Origin: Voacanga thouarsii
Lineage: Eukaryota > Streptophyta > Magnoliopsida > Gentianales > Apocynaceae
Direction: 5' to 3'
DNA length: 64,000 bases
NCBI GenBank assembly: GCA_026120185.1
Contig: JANUWF010002421.1
Coordinates: 1,488,001-1,552,000, forward strand
In this document: in pieces, positions 33,060-44,489 of the stretch
Layout of the letters: every line of letters starts with the position of its first letter
Position numbering within the stretch: position 1 is the first letter of the stretch
The notes under the pieces: generated by a model
The model's input: the letters and a program-made list of their open reading frames with translations, nothing else
Databases searched by the model: none
Told to the model about the DNA's origin: nothing
Made by a program: the position numbers and the translations under genes

Positions 33060-33440
33060 GTGAAGGCCAAAGTTTTTGCCCTGAACCAAGAAGAAGTCGG
33101 AGCGGACGTCGCCGTGATTGAAGGTAACCTTTCTATCCAAGGTTGTCTTGTTAATATTCTGATAGATCCAGGATCCACACACTCTTATGTAAGTAAAGTA
33201 TGTGTATCACATTTGGGTTGGGAAGGAAATGAGCTACCTTATACCCTAGTAGTTAGTTCCCCCTTGGGAAAGGTGGTGGAAGCAGGCAAGAAAATGGAAA
33301 GTTGTGGAGTTGAGGTAGGGAAGGAGATTCTGGAGGCTGACCTTATAATCCTGCCCATGGATGATTATGACTTGATCTTGGGCATGGACTGGTTGTCGAA
33401 ACACGGACCTCGTGTGGACTGCAAGATCAAGACGGTGTAG
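33060..33440 (+). pseudogene. Tekay-1 protease
   Basis: Same frame as gag. The retropepsin motif reads LIDPGSTHSYVS, so the usual DTG or DSG is DPG. It is followed by LGMDWLSKHGPRVDC, the conserved end of chromovirus proteases. The domain is cut by TAG at 33438, probably a mutated Gln codon (KTVQF). A one-base shift near 33505 then moves the frame for RT. Confidence 0.88.
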
Positions 33441-33558
33441 TTTGTGAGACCTGGACAAGATGTAATTGAATTTAACGGCAAGCAAACGAAGGAACTGAAA
33501 TTTTCTTATTGCTAGTGCTAAAGCCCGAAAGTTACTCAAGAAAGGATGTGCGGGATAT

Positions 33559-35073
33559 TTGGCGTACCTCCTGAACAAACTTAAGGACCAGTGTACCTTG
33601 GAAAGTACGGAGGTAGTAAAAGACTTTTTGGATGTTTTCCCTGCTGAGATAACTTCCCTACCTCCTGAGCGGGAAGTTGAGTTCACCGTGGATCTGATTC
33701 CCGGAGCGGAACCAGTGTCAAGAACCCCCTACCGGATGGCATCGACGGAGCTGAAGGAGTTAAAGGAGCAATTGGAGGAATTGTTAAGGCAAGGCTACAT
33801 CCGGTCGAGTACGTCGCCGTGGGGAGCCCCGGTGTTGTTTGTCAAGAAGAAAGATGGAACCTTGAGGCTATGCATTGACTATCGGGGATTGAACAATCTA
33901 ACGATAAAAAATAAGTACCCTCTACCCTTGATCGATGAGTTGTTTGATCAACTGCAAGGCGCCGCTTGCTTTTCGAAGTTGGACCTACGGCAAGGATACT
34001 ACCAGGTGAGGATCAAAGAAGAAGACATTCCTAATACTGCATTCAACACGCAGTATGGCCATTACGAATTTGTAGTAATGCCGTTCGGTGTAACCAATGC
34101 ACCGGTAGTATTCATGGATTTGATGCATCGCATTTTTCAACCATACCTGGACAAGTTCGTGGTTATATCCATCGATGACATTTTAATCTACTCCAAAAAT
34201 TCGGAAGACCACGCGGAGCACTTAAGATTGGTCCTAGAGAAGTTGAGGGAATTCAAGCTTTACGCCAAGTTCAGTAAGTGTGAGTTTTGGCTGAGCTCGG
34301 TGTCTTTCCTTAGTCACGTGATATCCAAATAGGGGATCAAAGTGGACCCTACCAAGGTGGAAGCCGTAGCTAACTAGAAACAATCGGAGAACATTACTGA
34401 GATACGAAGTTTCCTTGGGTTGGCCGGGTACTATCGGCGTTTCATTAAAAATTTCTCTACTCTGGCTTCACCAATGACGCGACTGTTGAAGAAGGGTGTC
34501 GCCTTTGCTTGGAGTGAGAAGTGTGAAAAGAGCTTCCAAGAACATAAGAGGAGGTTGATTACAGCACCCGTGCTGAGTCTGCCTTAGGCTGATAAGCCCT
34601 ATGCACTTTATACAGATGCATCTAAGGAAGGACTAGGAGCTTTGCTGATGCAGGAAGGGACAATCATACCTTATGCATCTAGGAAGCTAAAGCCGCACAA
34701 AGCTAATTATCCCACGCATGACCTGGAGCTAGCAGCTATAGTGTTCGCATTGAAGAAATGGCGACATTACTTGTACGGTGCGCAATACGAAATTTTCACT
34801 GACCATAAGAGTTTGAAGTACATCTTCATGCAAAAGGACTTGAATCTCCGGCAGCGTAGGTGGATGGAGTTCCTGGAAGAGTATAAGTGCCCTATTAACT
34901 ATCATCCGGGTAAAGCGAATGTGGTAGCAGACACTCTAAGTCGGAAGGTGAAAATGACACACTTGAGAATACAGGAGGTATTGGTAGTCCAGGATATCCT
35001 GGAGAAAAAGGCGCAAGTGCAAGAAAGGAAGAACTGCGTGAGCGACTTGACCCTGAAACCCTATCTGGACTAG
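33559..35073 (+). pseudogene. Tekay-1 reverse transcriptase and RNase H
   Basis: RT core from about 33640: [62 protein letters not shown], and the catalytic segment [13 protein letters not shown], where the usual F/Y before IDD is Ser. The thumb and connection follow (GLAGYYRRFIKNFSTLA). RNase H (about 34590-34960) has [46 protein letters not shown] and [10 protein letters not shown]. Stops lie at 34330, 34375 and 34585, all in one frame. This enzyme would copy the RNA into DNA and degrade the RNA strand. Confidence 0.93.
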
Positions 35074-36510
35074 GAAATTGTATCAGGTCAACAGGGCAGT
35101 GTAGAATTTCAAACTTTCAAGGAGAAAGAGATCGCGAGAGGAGGAAGCGATTTCCGGACCGATGAGAATGGGGTATTATACTTTCGGGACCGGATTTGTG
35201 TACCGAACGTCCAAGACTTAAGGAAGAGGATACTGGACGAAGCACACAAGAGCAAATATACCATACACCCTGGGGAGGTAAAGGTGTACCAAGACTTGAA
35301 GAGGAAATATTGGTGGACTGGAATGAAGAGGGATGTAGTTCAGCATGTGTCAACCTGCCTGACGTGCTAGAAGGTTAAAATGGAACATAAGAAGTCTGCA
35401 GGATTACTGCAACCGTTACTGATTCCCGAATAGAAAGGGGAAGAGGTGACCATGGACTTTGTGACTAGCCTTCCGATGACTAAGTCACACAAAGATGCGA
35501 TCTGGGTGGTAGTGGACCGATTGACTAAGACAGCGCACTTCATACCAGTAAACATAAGGGACTCGATTGAAAAGTTGGCTCAGACATATACCCGAGAAAT
35601 GGTAAGGGTACATGGTGTACCATCGAGCATTGTGACAGATACGGACCCTAGATTCACTTCAAGGTTCTGGGGTAAGTTCCAGGAGTCCTTGGGCACGACC
35701 CTGAAATTCAGCACCTCTGCTCATCCGCAGACAGACGGTCAATCCGAAAGAGTCATTTAGATACTAGAAGACATGCTCCGAGCATGTATCTTGGACTTTG
35801 GAGATAAGTGGATTGAGTCTTTACCGCATGGATAGTTAGCATATAACAACAGCTATCAGGCGTCGATCGGAATGGAGCCGTACGAAGCATTGTATGGGCG
35901 AAAATGACAAGTATCGATATACTGGGGATGGACAGAAGAGGGGAACGTTAAGAAGACTGGTGAAATATGCATTCAAGAGATGACGGACAAAATCAAGGTA
36001 ATCCGAGAAAGACTAAGAGCAATGCAAAGCAGACAGAAAAGCTATGCAGACTCTAGGAGAAGAGAACTGGAGTTCCAAGTAGGTGACCGTGCATTCTTGA
36101 AGTTGACTCCTAGTAGAGGAATCCTGAAACATCCGAGAGGAGGGAAGTTGAGTCCTAGGTATTTGGGACCGTTCCCGATATTGGAGAAAATTGGACCGGT
36201 TGCCTACCGATTGGATCTACCTGATGGTCTAACCGGGATGCATGATGTATTCCATGTTTCTCAGATAAAGAGGTACAACCCCGATCTGAGTCATGTACTC
36301 AATGAGGAACCGTTGGAGTTGCAACCCAATCTGAGTTATGTGGAGAGACCCGTCAAGATCTTGGAGCGGAATATTAAGACGCTTCGAAACAAGCAGATTC
36401 CCATGGTGAAGATACTTTGGGATCATCATGGAGCACAAAATGCAACATGGGAAACGGAGGAATGGATAAGACGGAAGTATCCGGATCTGCTCGAAAGGTA
36501 TGAAATCTGA
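35074..36510 (+). pseudogene. Tekay-1 integrase with C-terminal chromodomain
   Basis: Zinc-binding region near 35235-35370 ([15 protein letters not shown], then CLTC). The catalytic core has VTMDFVTSLPM (Asp 1), VTDTDPRFTSRFW (Asp 2) and HPQTDGQSERVI (Glu), all kept. A GPFPILEKIGPVAYRLDLP block follows. The chromodomain (about 36335-36510) has RPVKILERNIKTLRNKQIP, VKILWDHHGAQNATWE and RRKYPDLLERY, which in chromoviruses guides integration to marked chromatin. Stops lie at 35071, 35368, 35431, 35758, 35834 and 35909. The last 176 codons (35980-36510) are open. Confidence 0.93.
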
Positions 36511-36527
36511 ATTTCGGGACGAAATTC

Positions 36528-36544
36528 TCTTAAGGGGGAGGGGA
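36528..36544 (+). other. Tekay-1 polypurine tract
   Basis: 'tcttaagggggaggggat' lies directly before the 3' LTR and is the plus-strand primer. Tekay-2 has a similar tract at 51422-51438. Confidence 0.9.
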
Positions 36545-39500
36545 TGTAATACCCCGCCCAAGACCAACTTTGACTATGGGGAAAAGTCATGCATTGCATA
36601 GCATTTTGCATTTTATGTGGCAGCTTAGAATTATTTTATTTGCATTGATGCATGTCAATTTTTTCGTTGCTCTTGCATTTGAATTAATTGATGTGAAATA
36701 GTTCTGTTGTTAAAGATTTAGATAAGGAAGGTTCGGTCGAAGATTTGGAAGGATGAGTATTGGGGGGGTGGTGAGAACTGATTGTAGAAAAAATTAGTAT
36801 TGGAGTTGTTTTGGAATTGCGGGGAGGTTGGTGATTTCCTTTGGTGACCCGAGTTTGAATCCTACCTTTTGTGAAGTTAGTTTCTCTTCTTGAAAATTCC
36901 TTTCCTTAGAGTTTCCATGTCTTAGCCGAAAAAGATCTAGCAAACCTAGAGAAATTTTAGTGTCATTATTCCATGGAAATAACTATCTATATTTATTTCC
37001 TAAATTTAAGGACCTTGATGTGAATAAAGTTCACTTTTAATTTTCATCTTTTGTTCCTTAGGATTTTCGAAAAACCCCTAGCTAATAATTAAAATTTCAG
37101 CTTGAATTTAGCTAGATAGATCTTGCCATGGATAGTTGGAATTAATAAATCATTTTTCTAGTAGGAAACCTTATTGATTTTAACACTAGAACCTAAGATA
37201 AAAATCTGGAAAAAATTTCCAGCAAGTGCCGCCACTTCTTAGAGGAATTTTAGCTCAACTTAAACTCTTCCAAAGCTTGGAAATCTTATCCTAAATCCTT
37301 TAGCAAATCAGATTTTTATTGCAATCCTAATTCGACTAGGATTTTCTTCCTAAACCTAGCAGAATTTCGGCAACTTTATGTTAACACAACCTGTCCGAAA
37401 TTCCAGCACCTTTAAGTACAATCCAACCCTTCAAACCCTAGCTCAAATCCCCTAAAACATCTTCCATCAATTCAGATTATCTTTGCTGTGCAAAACCAGA
37501 TTTTACTCACACAAATTCCAGAATTTCGGCTAGCTAGGAAACCAGGATTTTTGACAGCTTTGTACAGAAAATTTCGGCAAGCCTTGTACTCCTATTCCAA
37601 CCGAAATTCTGCACACAAACACACCGAAAAACTCCAGCTGATCAAGCTATTTTTCAGCGCCTAAAACCCTCATATTTTCTCTGGAAATTTCGGCAGAACC
37701 ACAGCTAAAACAGTCCAGAAATTCTTCCTCTCATGTTCAGCAATTTAGCATAGCAAAACTACTGCACGCGCATAGAAATTTCAGCCCTAAAAACCTTCGC
37801 AAACTCTTCTTTGTTTGGCCCAAAATTCTGAACACAATTAGCCCTTCTCTTGAGAAATAGTTCGGCCACCACAAGGGGAGCAAAATTGCAGAATATTTTC
37901 TCCCTTAAACCCTCTCAAAGTCGGCAGCAAGAAGGCACTCGTGAGCTGCAATTTTCGACCTTGCTATCCAAGAAACCTAAAGCCATTAGGAGTCTTTCTA
38001 AACATCACCATCTAACCCTAAACCAATCTTCTCTAACTCTAAATCATAGTAGTCATCTATCCTCTCCATTTGACATAAAAATTCCAGCAAGAACTCCACA
38101 GTAAATTTTTGAAAACCTCAAGAACAACACCTAGCAAAAACCGATCACCCTCCAAGGGAAGCAAAAACCATCTCAACTTCTTGATTACTTTCTTCCATCA
38201 ATTCTCTTCCTTTTCTTCTTTGGAATCACGCCATCTCAAAGCTGATTTCATCTCTTTATGCATTCTCAGTCATAAGGAAGGAAAAAGGAGACAACTTTTC
38301 TCTTCTAATCCAACGAACTCGGGACAATCACCATAGGAGCATCGGGATCTTGCTACCCGGTTGTTGTAAGGTACGGAAATACTTACCCTTAATACCAGAA
38401 TTATGGTTTAAGGTAGTAGATGATGTCTATTACCTTGTTGACTATATGGTCATAGTATATGATCTTAGGGGATTCTGAATTGTTATGAAAATAAATGAGT
38501 TTGGCACATGTTCGAATTAGTTGAAGCCCTGATCATGATATTATATGGTTTAGATCAGGAGGATAATTGAGGAAAGCAAGCTGTGAATTTATCTCGTTTA
38601 TCTGAGGCATATCAAGTAAGTCCTTGCATAAACTCTTTTGTTAAATGTTGTGATGGCAAGTCTATGTTGTAAAGCTTTCTAAAGCTATTGTTGAACTATG
38701 TTTGCTTGGGTTGTAAACGTGGATATTTATTCTTTAAACGGTTTTGTCAAACTAACGATTTTATCAAGAAAACTATTCTTTTCCTTAAACTTTTAGAAAT
38801 CTCTTTTAAAGAAAGCCACGTTTTACAAAGCTAAGGTTTGGAAATATTGTGAATCAGGAATTGACGGATATGTTCGTTGAGTACTCAATAAGGGTAGGCT
38901 AACAGTACTAGTCCTGGAGGGCTAGAGTAAGTCTTCTGGCAGGAGGCCACCTCCAGAAGATAAGCTTTGCTTGAAAAGGCGACAGTATTGGTTGGTCAGG
39001 CCGGTCTGAGCTAACATGTGTGCCTGGTAAGGTATTATTTATTTTCCCGGCATGGACACCTGGATGGTTTTGTTGGGTGTAGAGAAGGAGTATCTCACCC
39101 GATGAGCTGTACACTCACCTTGATCAGAACGCCCAACGTGTGGTAATCTGGTTCGGACAAGGTGCACAAAGTGTGGTGCCTTAGCCATTTTGTTCTCATG
39201 GAGCCCAACGTGTGGTGACATGACTGTTTATTCGAGTGGATGATTGTTTTGTGTAAAGTATGATTATGGAAAAACCCACTCTTTGCGAAAAAGAAATTAT
39301 TTATGACTTGCCAAATATTTCTACAAATGTTTTCTGCTTTGCATACACGTACAGTTTTAAACACCATGTGCACACACAGGACTTACTGAGATTTATTCTT
39401 ACACTGTTTTACATCATGTTTTCAGGAGATAGACTGTGCTGAGTTACTGGGGCATTGATAGTTGAAGCTTTTCTAATTATTGTCATCTTTGCTTAGGAGA

Positions 39501-39711
39501 CATTTGTTGTTTAAGCTGTTGAACGATTAATTGTTTTTATTTCGTTTTGCTCCAAGTTGAGCCTGATGTACTAAGAGTATTTCTTTATTTATCTAAGTTG
39601 AATCTCTTAGAGGTTGCCTTTGTATTTTATACCTCATTTTAAAGACCCCTTGTCCTACTGGACGGGGCGATATCCCTGCCCTTTTAGGGTACGTAGTCGT
39701 GGGGTGTTACA
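36545..39711 (+). repeat. Tekay-1 3' LTR
   Basis: A 3167-bp partner of 27552-30726. The G run is shorter, and the splice donor is changed to CCAAG/GGAAGC (38154). The acceptor TTTTCAG/G (39420-39427) and the ACGTG block are kept. The tRNA-like block at 36817-36866 has GAGTTTGAATCC (one C-to-T change). Confidence 0.93.
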
Positions 39712-39716
39712 GTTTA
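39712..39716. repeat. Target-site duplication GTTTA, right copy
   Basis: Exact repeat of 27547-27551. Confidence 0.92.
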
Positions 39717-39765
39717 TGCATTTAAGTGCTAATCTAAATTCTATCACCCTTGTTCAACTATAAAC
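39717..39765 (+). pseudogene. Envelope-like ORF of SIRE-type element, fragment after Tekay-1
   Basis: Joining across the duplication restores the frame ...KVFMHLSANLNSI before a stop at about 39763. No further part of the domain is recognisable beyond that. Confidence 0.5.
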
Positions 39766-40434
39766 TAAACAACATTAATCTCTCCACTTACCTTGTACAC
39801 TAGGACTCCATCACCACACCTCAAATATCTCCAAAGATCACTCTATTCAAACTACAATTTGAACTTCCAAAATTTCCAGCATTTGCTCCTTGAAAACACC
39901 CTCATACTAGGCTTCATAGCCAGAAATTCCTCTTCCATTGAGCTCTGAATTTCAGCTAGCCTTAAAGCTCCATCAATCTTCATTCATTTCAGCAAAGCAT
40001 AACAGTCCAGCCGACTCCATTGCAGCTCCAAGAATCCTCCATCAATCAAACACCATTAACATATCCTATACCTTAAACCACTCCTGAAATCTCTCCATTT
40101 GAATTTCAAACAATTAGATTTTTCTCTTACTCTCTAAGATGAAAACCGAAATCACTGAACTCCCTAAAACATTCGCCCAACACTCTCCAGAATTCATGCA
40201 CATTTTTTTCTCAAATTCTCTCCATTTTCCCCAAGAACACCAAGAACACACACTACCTTTCTTCAAGCCAAAAACCACTCTAAACACCTCCAATCCCTCT
40301 CAAATACTCCAGATTACTCCTACATACTTCCTAGAGTTCATTTCTGGAATTTATAACACCAAATTTCAAAAACAAGAATCGGCATTCGGATGAAAACCAG
40401 TTTTTTCCCTTGAAGTCTCAAGAACACCAACAAG

Positions 40435-40496
40435 GTAACCTAGAACAACTCTTTTGCTCATCTTCTTCCATTCAACCTATAACGTATCATGCTAAT

Positions 40497-40560
<64 letters not shown>

Positions 40561-42700
40561 CCAAAATGGTGGATTACAACCGTGGCTGTTTTTCTCCACT
40601 CATGGATAATTCAAGACTCTCAATCGCGTGGACCTTCTTAAATCTTCATCGAAGTACACATCAATCAAGTATTTCTCCTTAATTCTTCTTTTTAATTCTA
40701 AATTAATGTCTCTTAAACATTGATACGGAAAATAGAATATGAATGAGGGATTGAGTATATGCATATGAATGAAGGGGTTGAGATTAGGCCATAAGAATGA
40801 TTGTTCATGATTAAGCTATATGGATTTCCTTGAGAATCAATGAATGATCATCATATCTTAAGAGAATTATGAATGTTTAAGCATGCTAGATGTTATGACA
40901 CCTTTGGTGAATAGGATTTTTATGTTCTTATTTCCATTGAAGCCATGATTATGATTATGTCCAGTAGAGATTTGGCCATGCGATAGTATGCATGGATTTA
41001 AGCCTATGTTCATGAATAGAATAATTTGTTGTTTGATGTTAGAGAATATGTTTATGATTCTTGTTGAGCAATAGGAAAACCATGATTATGTTCTTGTTGA
41101 TCCTAGGTTATTTTAATTAACAACATTTTGTTACTTTAATTAAAATTATTACAATAATTTTTCTCTAAAGATTTCGAAATTCCTAGGAAGTTTTGGAAAT
41201 GGAATATTAAATGAAATATTGATATTTTACTAGTCAACTAAATAATATCTTTTATTAAAAATAATATATATATATATGTATAATAGTAAATAAGATCTTT
41301 TATAATAATAATAAAGAAAATGTTAAAGACCTTGTAGACCATAGTTCAAACTTTTACCTATATTCATAAATACTATTTATATTAAAATTTTTTTTGTCAT
41401 TTATTAAACAAAAATTTAATATAATTCATTTATTATTAATTTTATTTATTACTAATTATTTATTATCTATTAAAAGTTAATTAAAAATTAATTGTAATTT
41501 ATTATTTATTTATAATAAAACTATTTTTAAATTACCATTTACTAATATTAATTAACATTGTTCAACATTTAAACCCTAGTTTATTTATTAACAATAGTAC
41601 TCAAGATTTATTATTTGAACTTATAACTTATTAATAATTATTTTAGAACCCCCTAGTTGTTTTAACTTATCAAGCTAGACTTATTTTATAAAATTCTTTA
41701 TCATCTAGCCTTAAAGCTTAGGACATTAAGGTCATAATTGTCATTAGTTGAACTAGGGATTATTTATGTAAGCGAGTGTAGCTCAAGTATAACATTATGT
41801 CTTGTGTTTACCCCAGCCAATGTTAGGTCAGCCTTGGAGGATTTTTGTTGAGTTCAAGCAAGCAAAGAATCAGGAAATCTCCTGCATAAAATTATTTGAA
41901 GACCAAAAAATTACTATGGCAAGCCAAATGTGATGTGTACAAACATTCATTTTGTAAAGGCAATTAAGGATTGTTTCCCTTTTTATTTCAGTCAGGCAAA
42001 TCATTTGAAAATTAAATAAGCAGTTTTAAACAAAATACTAATCTCTTTCTAAAACCCAACTTTGACAAGAATTTTAGAAACCCTTAATTGCTATTTCCAA
42101 GTAAATTAATGCATGATCAATTTTCTTCCAAGTGGGACAATCAACGTTGAGTACTCAATAAGGGTAGGCTAGAAGTACTAGTTTTGAAGAGCAAGAGCGA
42201 GTCTTTTGGCAGAAGGCCACCTCCAGAAGATGAACTCAACTTGGAGAAACGATAGTACTACTTAGTCAGGCCGTCTAAGCTAGCAAGTTTCAGTCAAGTT
42301 GACTGTGTGTTTTCGGAGTGGATAACTAGTAAGTTTGGGTGTAGAGATAGAGGAGTATCTCACCCGGTAGGCCATACTCCTACCTTTTGTCAACATGCTC
42401 AATGTGTGGTAGTCTGACCGGCAGTATGCTTAACATGTGGCATTCTGACCATGTGGTCATGGGGCCCAACGTGTGGTAACCCATGGCTACCCCTTTGAGT
42501 GGTTGTATTTATTATGCACATGTCTGGATTGAAAAGAAAAACACCACTCTTTATTTTCAGTATTTATTTAATGCTTGCCAGCATTTTCTCTTATGAAACT
42601 TTTACAACTTGCATACATGAACTGTTTTACCTGAAACACTCAAAGCACACACGGGCTTACTGAGATTTTTATCTCATAACTTTTTATGCCATGTTTTCAG
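40435..42700 (+). other. Predicted LTR intron in family A LTR
   Basis: The donor AACAAG/GTAACC and acceptor CATGTTTTCAG/G lie in the same positions, relative to shared landmarks, as in Tekay-1 and Tekay-2. At 2266 nt it is longer because of the microsatellite and AT-rich stretch. Confidence 0.4.
40499..40558. repeat. (TC)n microsatellite
   Basis: Sixty bases of pure TC. It occupies the same place in the LTR as the tract at 2-54. The Ser-Leu-repeat ORF that crosses it is an artefact. Confidence 0.95.
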
Positions 42701-42839
42701 GTCGATCCTGCTGTGGAGGTCAATAGCTAGATTTGTTGCCTATGCTTTGAACACTTTATGTTATTTTTCTTATGTGTTGTTTTGAGAGATGGTAGAAAGC
42801 GATTTATTTTGGATTTGTTCATATATTTTTGGGTACACA

Positions 42840-43215
42840 CACAGAAACTAGTTTTTGGGTGCGGTCTACTTCCATTCTCTTCTCTAATTAAAACCCTATC
42901 CGCTATATTGTTCTGCTAGCATAGAACTAATTGACTTTTTGAGCACTCAAACCTTGTGTGGATTTCTATCAGAAACAATCCTATCTTTGGACTATAGTGG
43001 CTTCGTTTGAATGTTACAATAAGAGTATTTTGTTCGTTCAAGATCGTGGGGTTTGCTGGATCGCGCCATGAACATCCAGGAGAAAAGTTTTTGAAATCTA
43101 CTCATAACAAAGGTAAATACTGTACCAATGCTTTTACCCATTTTATTCACAGGCATGCGGTCTTGGGATTGAAGTTCATGTTTTTTCTACTATGTTTTAT
43201 GATAATGCATGACTA
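42840..43215 (+). mobile_element. Relic Angela-like LTR, right part
   Basis: 'gttctgctagcatagaa', 'ctcaaaccttgtgtggattt', 'gctggatcgcgccatgaaca', 'caaaggtaaatactg' and 'gcggtcttgggat' follow, in order, the end of the Angela-1 LTR read from the minus strand, at much lower identity. The left part of the LTR is absent. Confidence 0.6.
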
Positions 43216-43308
43216 AGTTCCTCACATGGTGAATAAGAGAATTGTGTTTTGTCTAGAGAATAGGTGGCCTAGGAAACTCTAAGTTCCCTCAGCCACTTAG
43301 TTTTGTGC

Positions 43309-43354
<46 letters not shown>

Positions 43355-44015
43355 GAAGCGACCTAGGGAAGCCTAGCTATAAACCTATGTATCAAAGATT
43401 GATCCCTGTATACTTCATGTATTTGATGCCATGTATATATGATGATATTATGCATGCTATGTATAAGACCACTAATATAAACAAATCCCTAAAGCAAAAT
43501 TAAATCTAAAGCCTTTTGTTAGTATAGAAAGAACTCTTTTTCGAAATTAGGTTGTTGGGTATACCAAAGCTTATTCGGCATTGAGTATGTTCAAGCTATG
43601 GAATGTGATTTCAAATTAATGGGTTGGATTTAACTAATATCATTATCCTGGTTGGGCATAACAAAGTATAAGGATGTTAGAAGCTAAATTGGGGTAGCAC
43701 TAAATTCTTTAAGATTAAAAAATGTTAATCACCAAATGAACCCGTAGTTATATTTGATATAATTGGTATTGGATACCTACCATTGAACTTAAGAGTGATT
43801 TATTGGGTATACCCACGGTTATTCTTAAGAAATTTGGATACCGGTCCACTAGGAAAGCTTCCAACGGGCTTTCCCAAGTCAATAGTGAGGGCTATTGGTT
43901 TGAATAAAATAGTAGAACAAAAATACGCTTAATTTAAGACCTAATTATTTGCATTACATGTGCACATACATTACACTAATTTCCTTATCTTTACATCTAG
44001 ATCATCTATATCATA
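43216..44015 (+). mobile_element. Relic Angela-like leader with (TA)n tract
   Basis: From about 43440 the text matches the Angela-1 leader read from its minus strand (for example 'gttcaagctatggaat', 'taattggtattggataccta', 'ctaggaaagcttccaacggg'). 43216-43440 is unassigned and holds a (TA)n tract at 43312-43349. No clear primer site is seen, and the leader is less than half the length of that in Angela-1. Confidence 0.6.
43312..43349. repeat. (TA)n microsatellite
   Basis: A run of about 38 bases of TA. Confidence 0.95.
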
Positions 44016-44167
44016 ACAACAAATTTGAACTTACATAGCATTTTTGAAGTATACAAACTTACCGAGTCAAATTTTCTAGACAGGTACAAAAACTTGAGAA
44101 TTGTTCCCAAGTCAGAAAAGTTGTTCTATGTGCTAGAGGCTCCAATTCCACTACCACCAGCTCAAGA
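44016..44167 (+). pseudogene. Relic Angela-like gag, N-terminal fragment
   Basis: Reads TNLNLHSIFEVYKLTESNF, then KNLRIVPKSEKLFYVLEAP and LPPAQDA, the Angela gag start. The ATG appears changed to ATA. It is cut at about codon 51 by the Angela-2 LTR starting at 44168. It lies on the opposite strand to Angela-1 and Angela-2. Confidence 0.85.
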
Positions 44168-44489
44168 TGCTGGGTATCTCACGCATATCATATATGGTGC
44201 AGTGAAAAAATAAGAATGAAATACCAACCCAAGATCCGCATATGTGTGGAAAACAAGATATAAAGAGAATAACGGTAACAACTTTACCTTTCTTTGAGCA
44301 TCTAAAAAATAAAATTTTTCCTTCTTTAAGTCGAGGCGCGATCCAGCAATCCACTTGATCAAATACCACGAGAGTTGAATGTCCAACCACTATAATCACA
44401 GTGTGTGATTATCTCTAACAGAAATTCACACGGAGGAACACACTCAAGAACCAAGATATTTTTGTTCTAGTAGAAATCAAGATGGCATG
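44168..44489 (-). repeat. Angela-2 3' LTR, left piece
   Basis: 322 bp that match the first part of 9302-11031, ending 'tcaagatggca' at the Tekay-2 insertion. Confidence 0.88.
44485..44489. repeat. Target-site duplication TGGCA (left of Tekay-2)
   Basis: Pairs with TGGCG at 54633-54637; one mismatch, probably a later mutation. Confidence 0.75.

Larger units (their letters stand above)
27552..39711 (+). mobile_element. Tekay-1: complete Tekay/Del-like chromovirus with extra ORF
   Basis: A 12,160-bp Ty3/gypsy element with LTRs of about 3.17 kb (27552-30726 and 36545-39711). Both begin TGTAATACCCC and end GGGGTGTTACA, and GTTTA flanks the element. The internal order is primer site, extra acidic ORF, gag, protease, RT, RNase H, integrase, chromodomain and polypurine tract. 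By eye about four differences occur in the first 170 bp of the two LTRs, so it is the youngest large insertion here. Gag-pol has about 14 nonsense codons and one frameshift, so it cannot move by itself. Confidence 0.95.
39770..42835 (+). mobile_element. Family A Tekay-like LTR, truncated at both ends
   Basis: Gene-free DNA with the Tekay LTR layout: exon-like UTR ending CTCAAGAACACCAACAAG/GTAACC (donor at 40435), a (TC)n tract, AT-rich DNA (41100-41700), 'gttgagtactcaataagggt' (42146-42165) shared with the Tekay-1/2 LTRs, the ACGTG block (42405-42480) and acceptor GTTTTCAG/G (42700). The donor context and 'catgctaatg' before the (TC)n match the minus-strand LTR at 1-2009. It lacks a clean TGT...ACA edge on either side. 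ORFs at 40139 and 40410 are not supported as genes. Confidence 0.6.

Noticed and set aside
40410..40682. ORF with a long Ser-Leu repeat
   Set aside because: The repeat is the translation of the (TC)n microsatellite.
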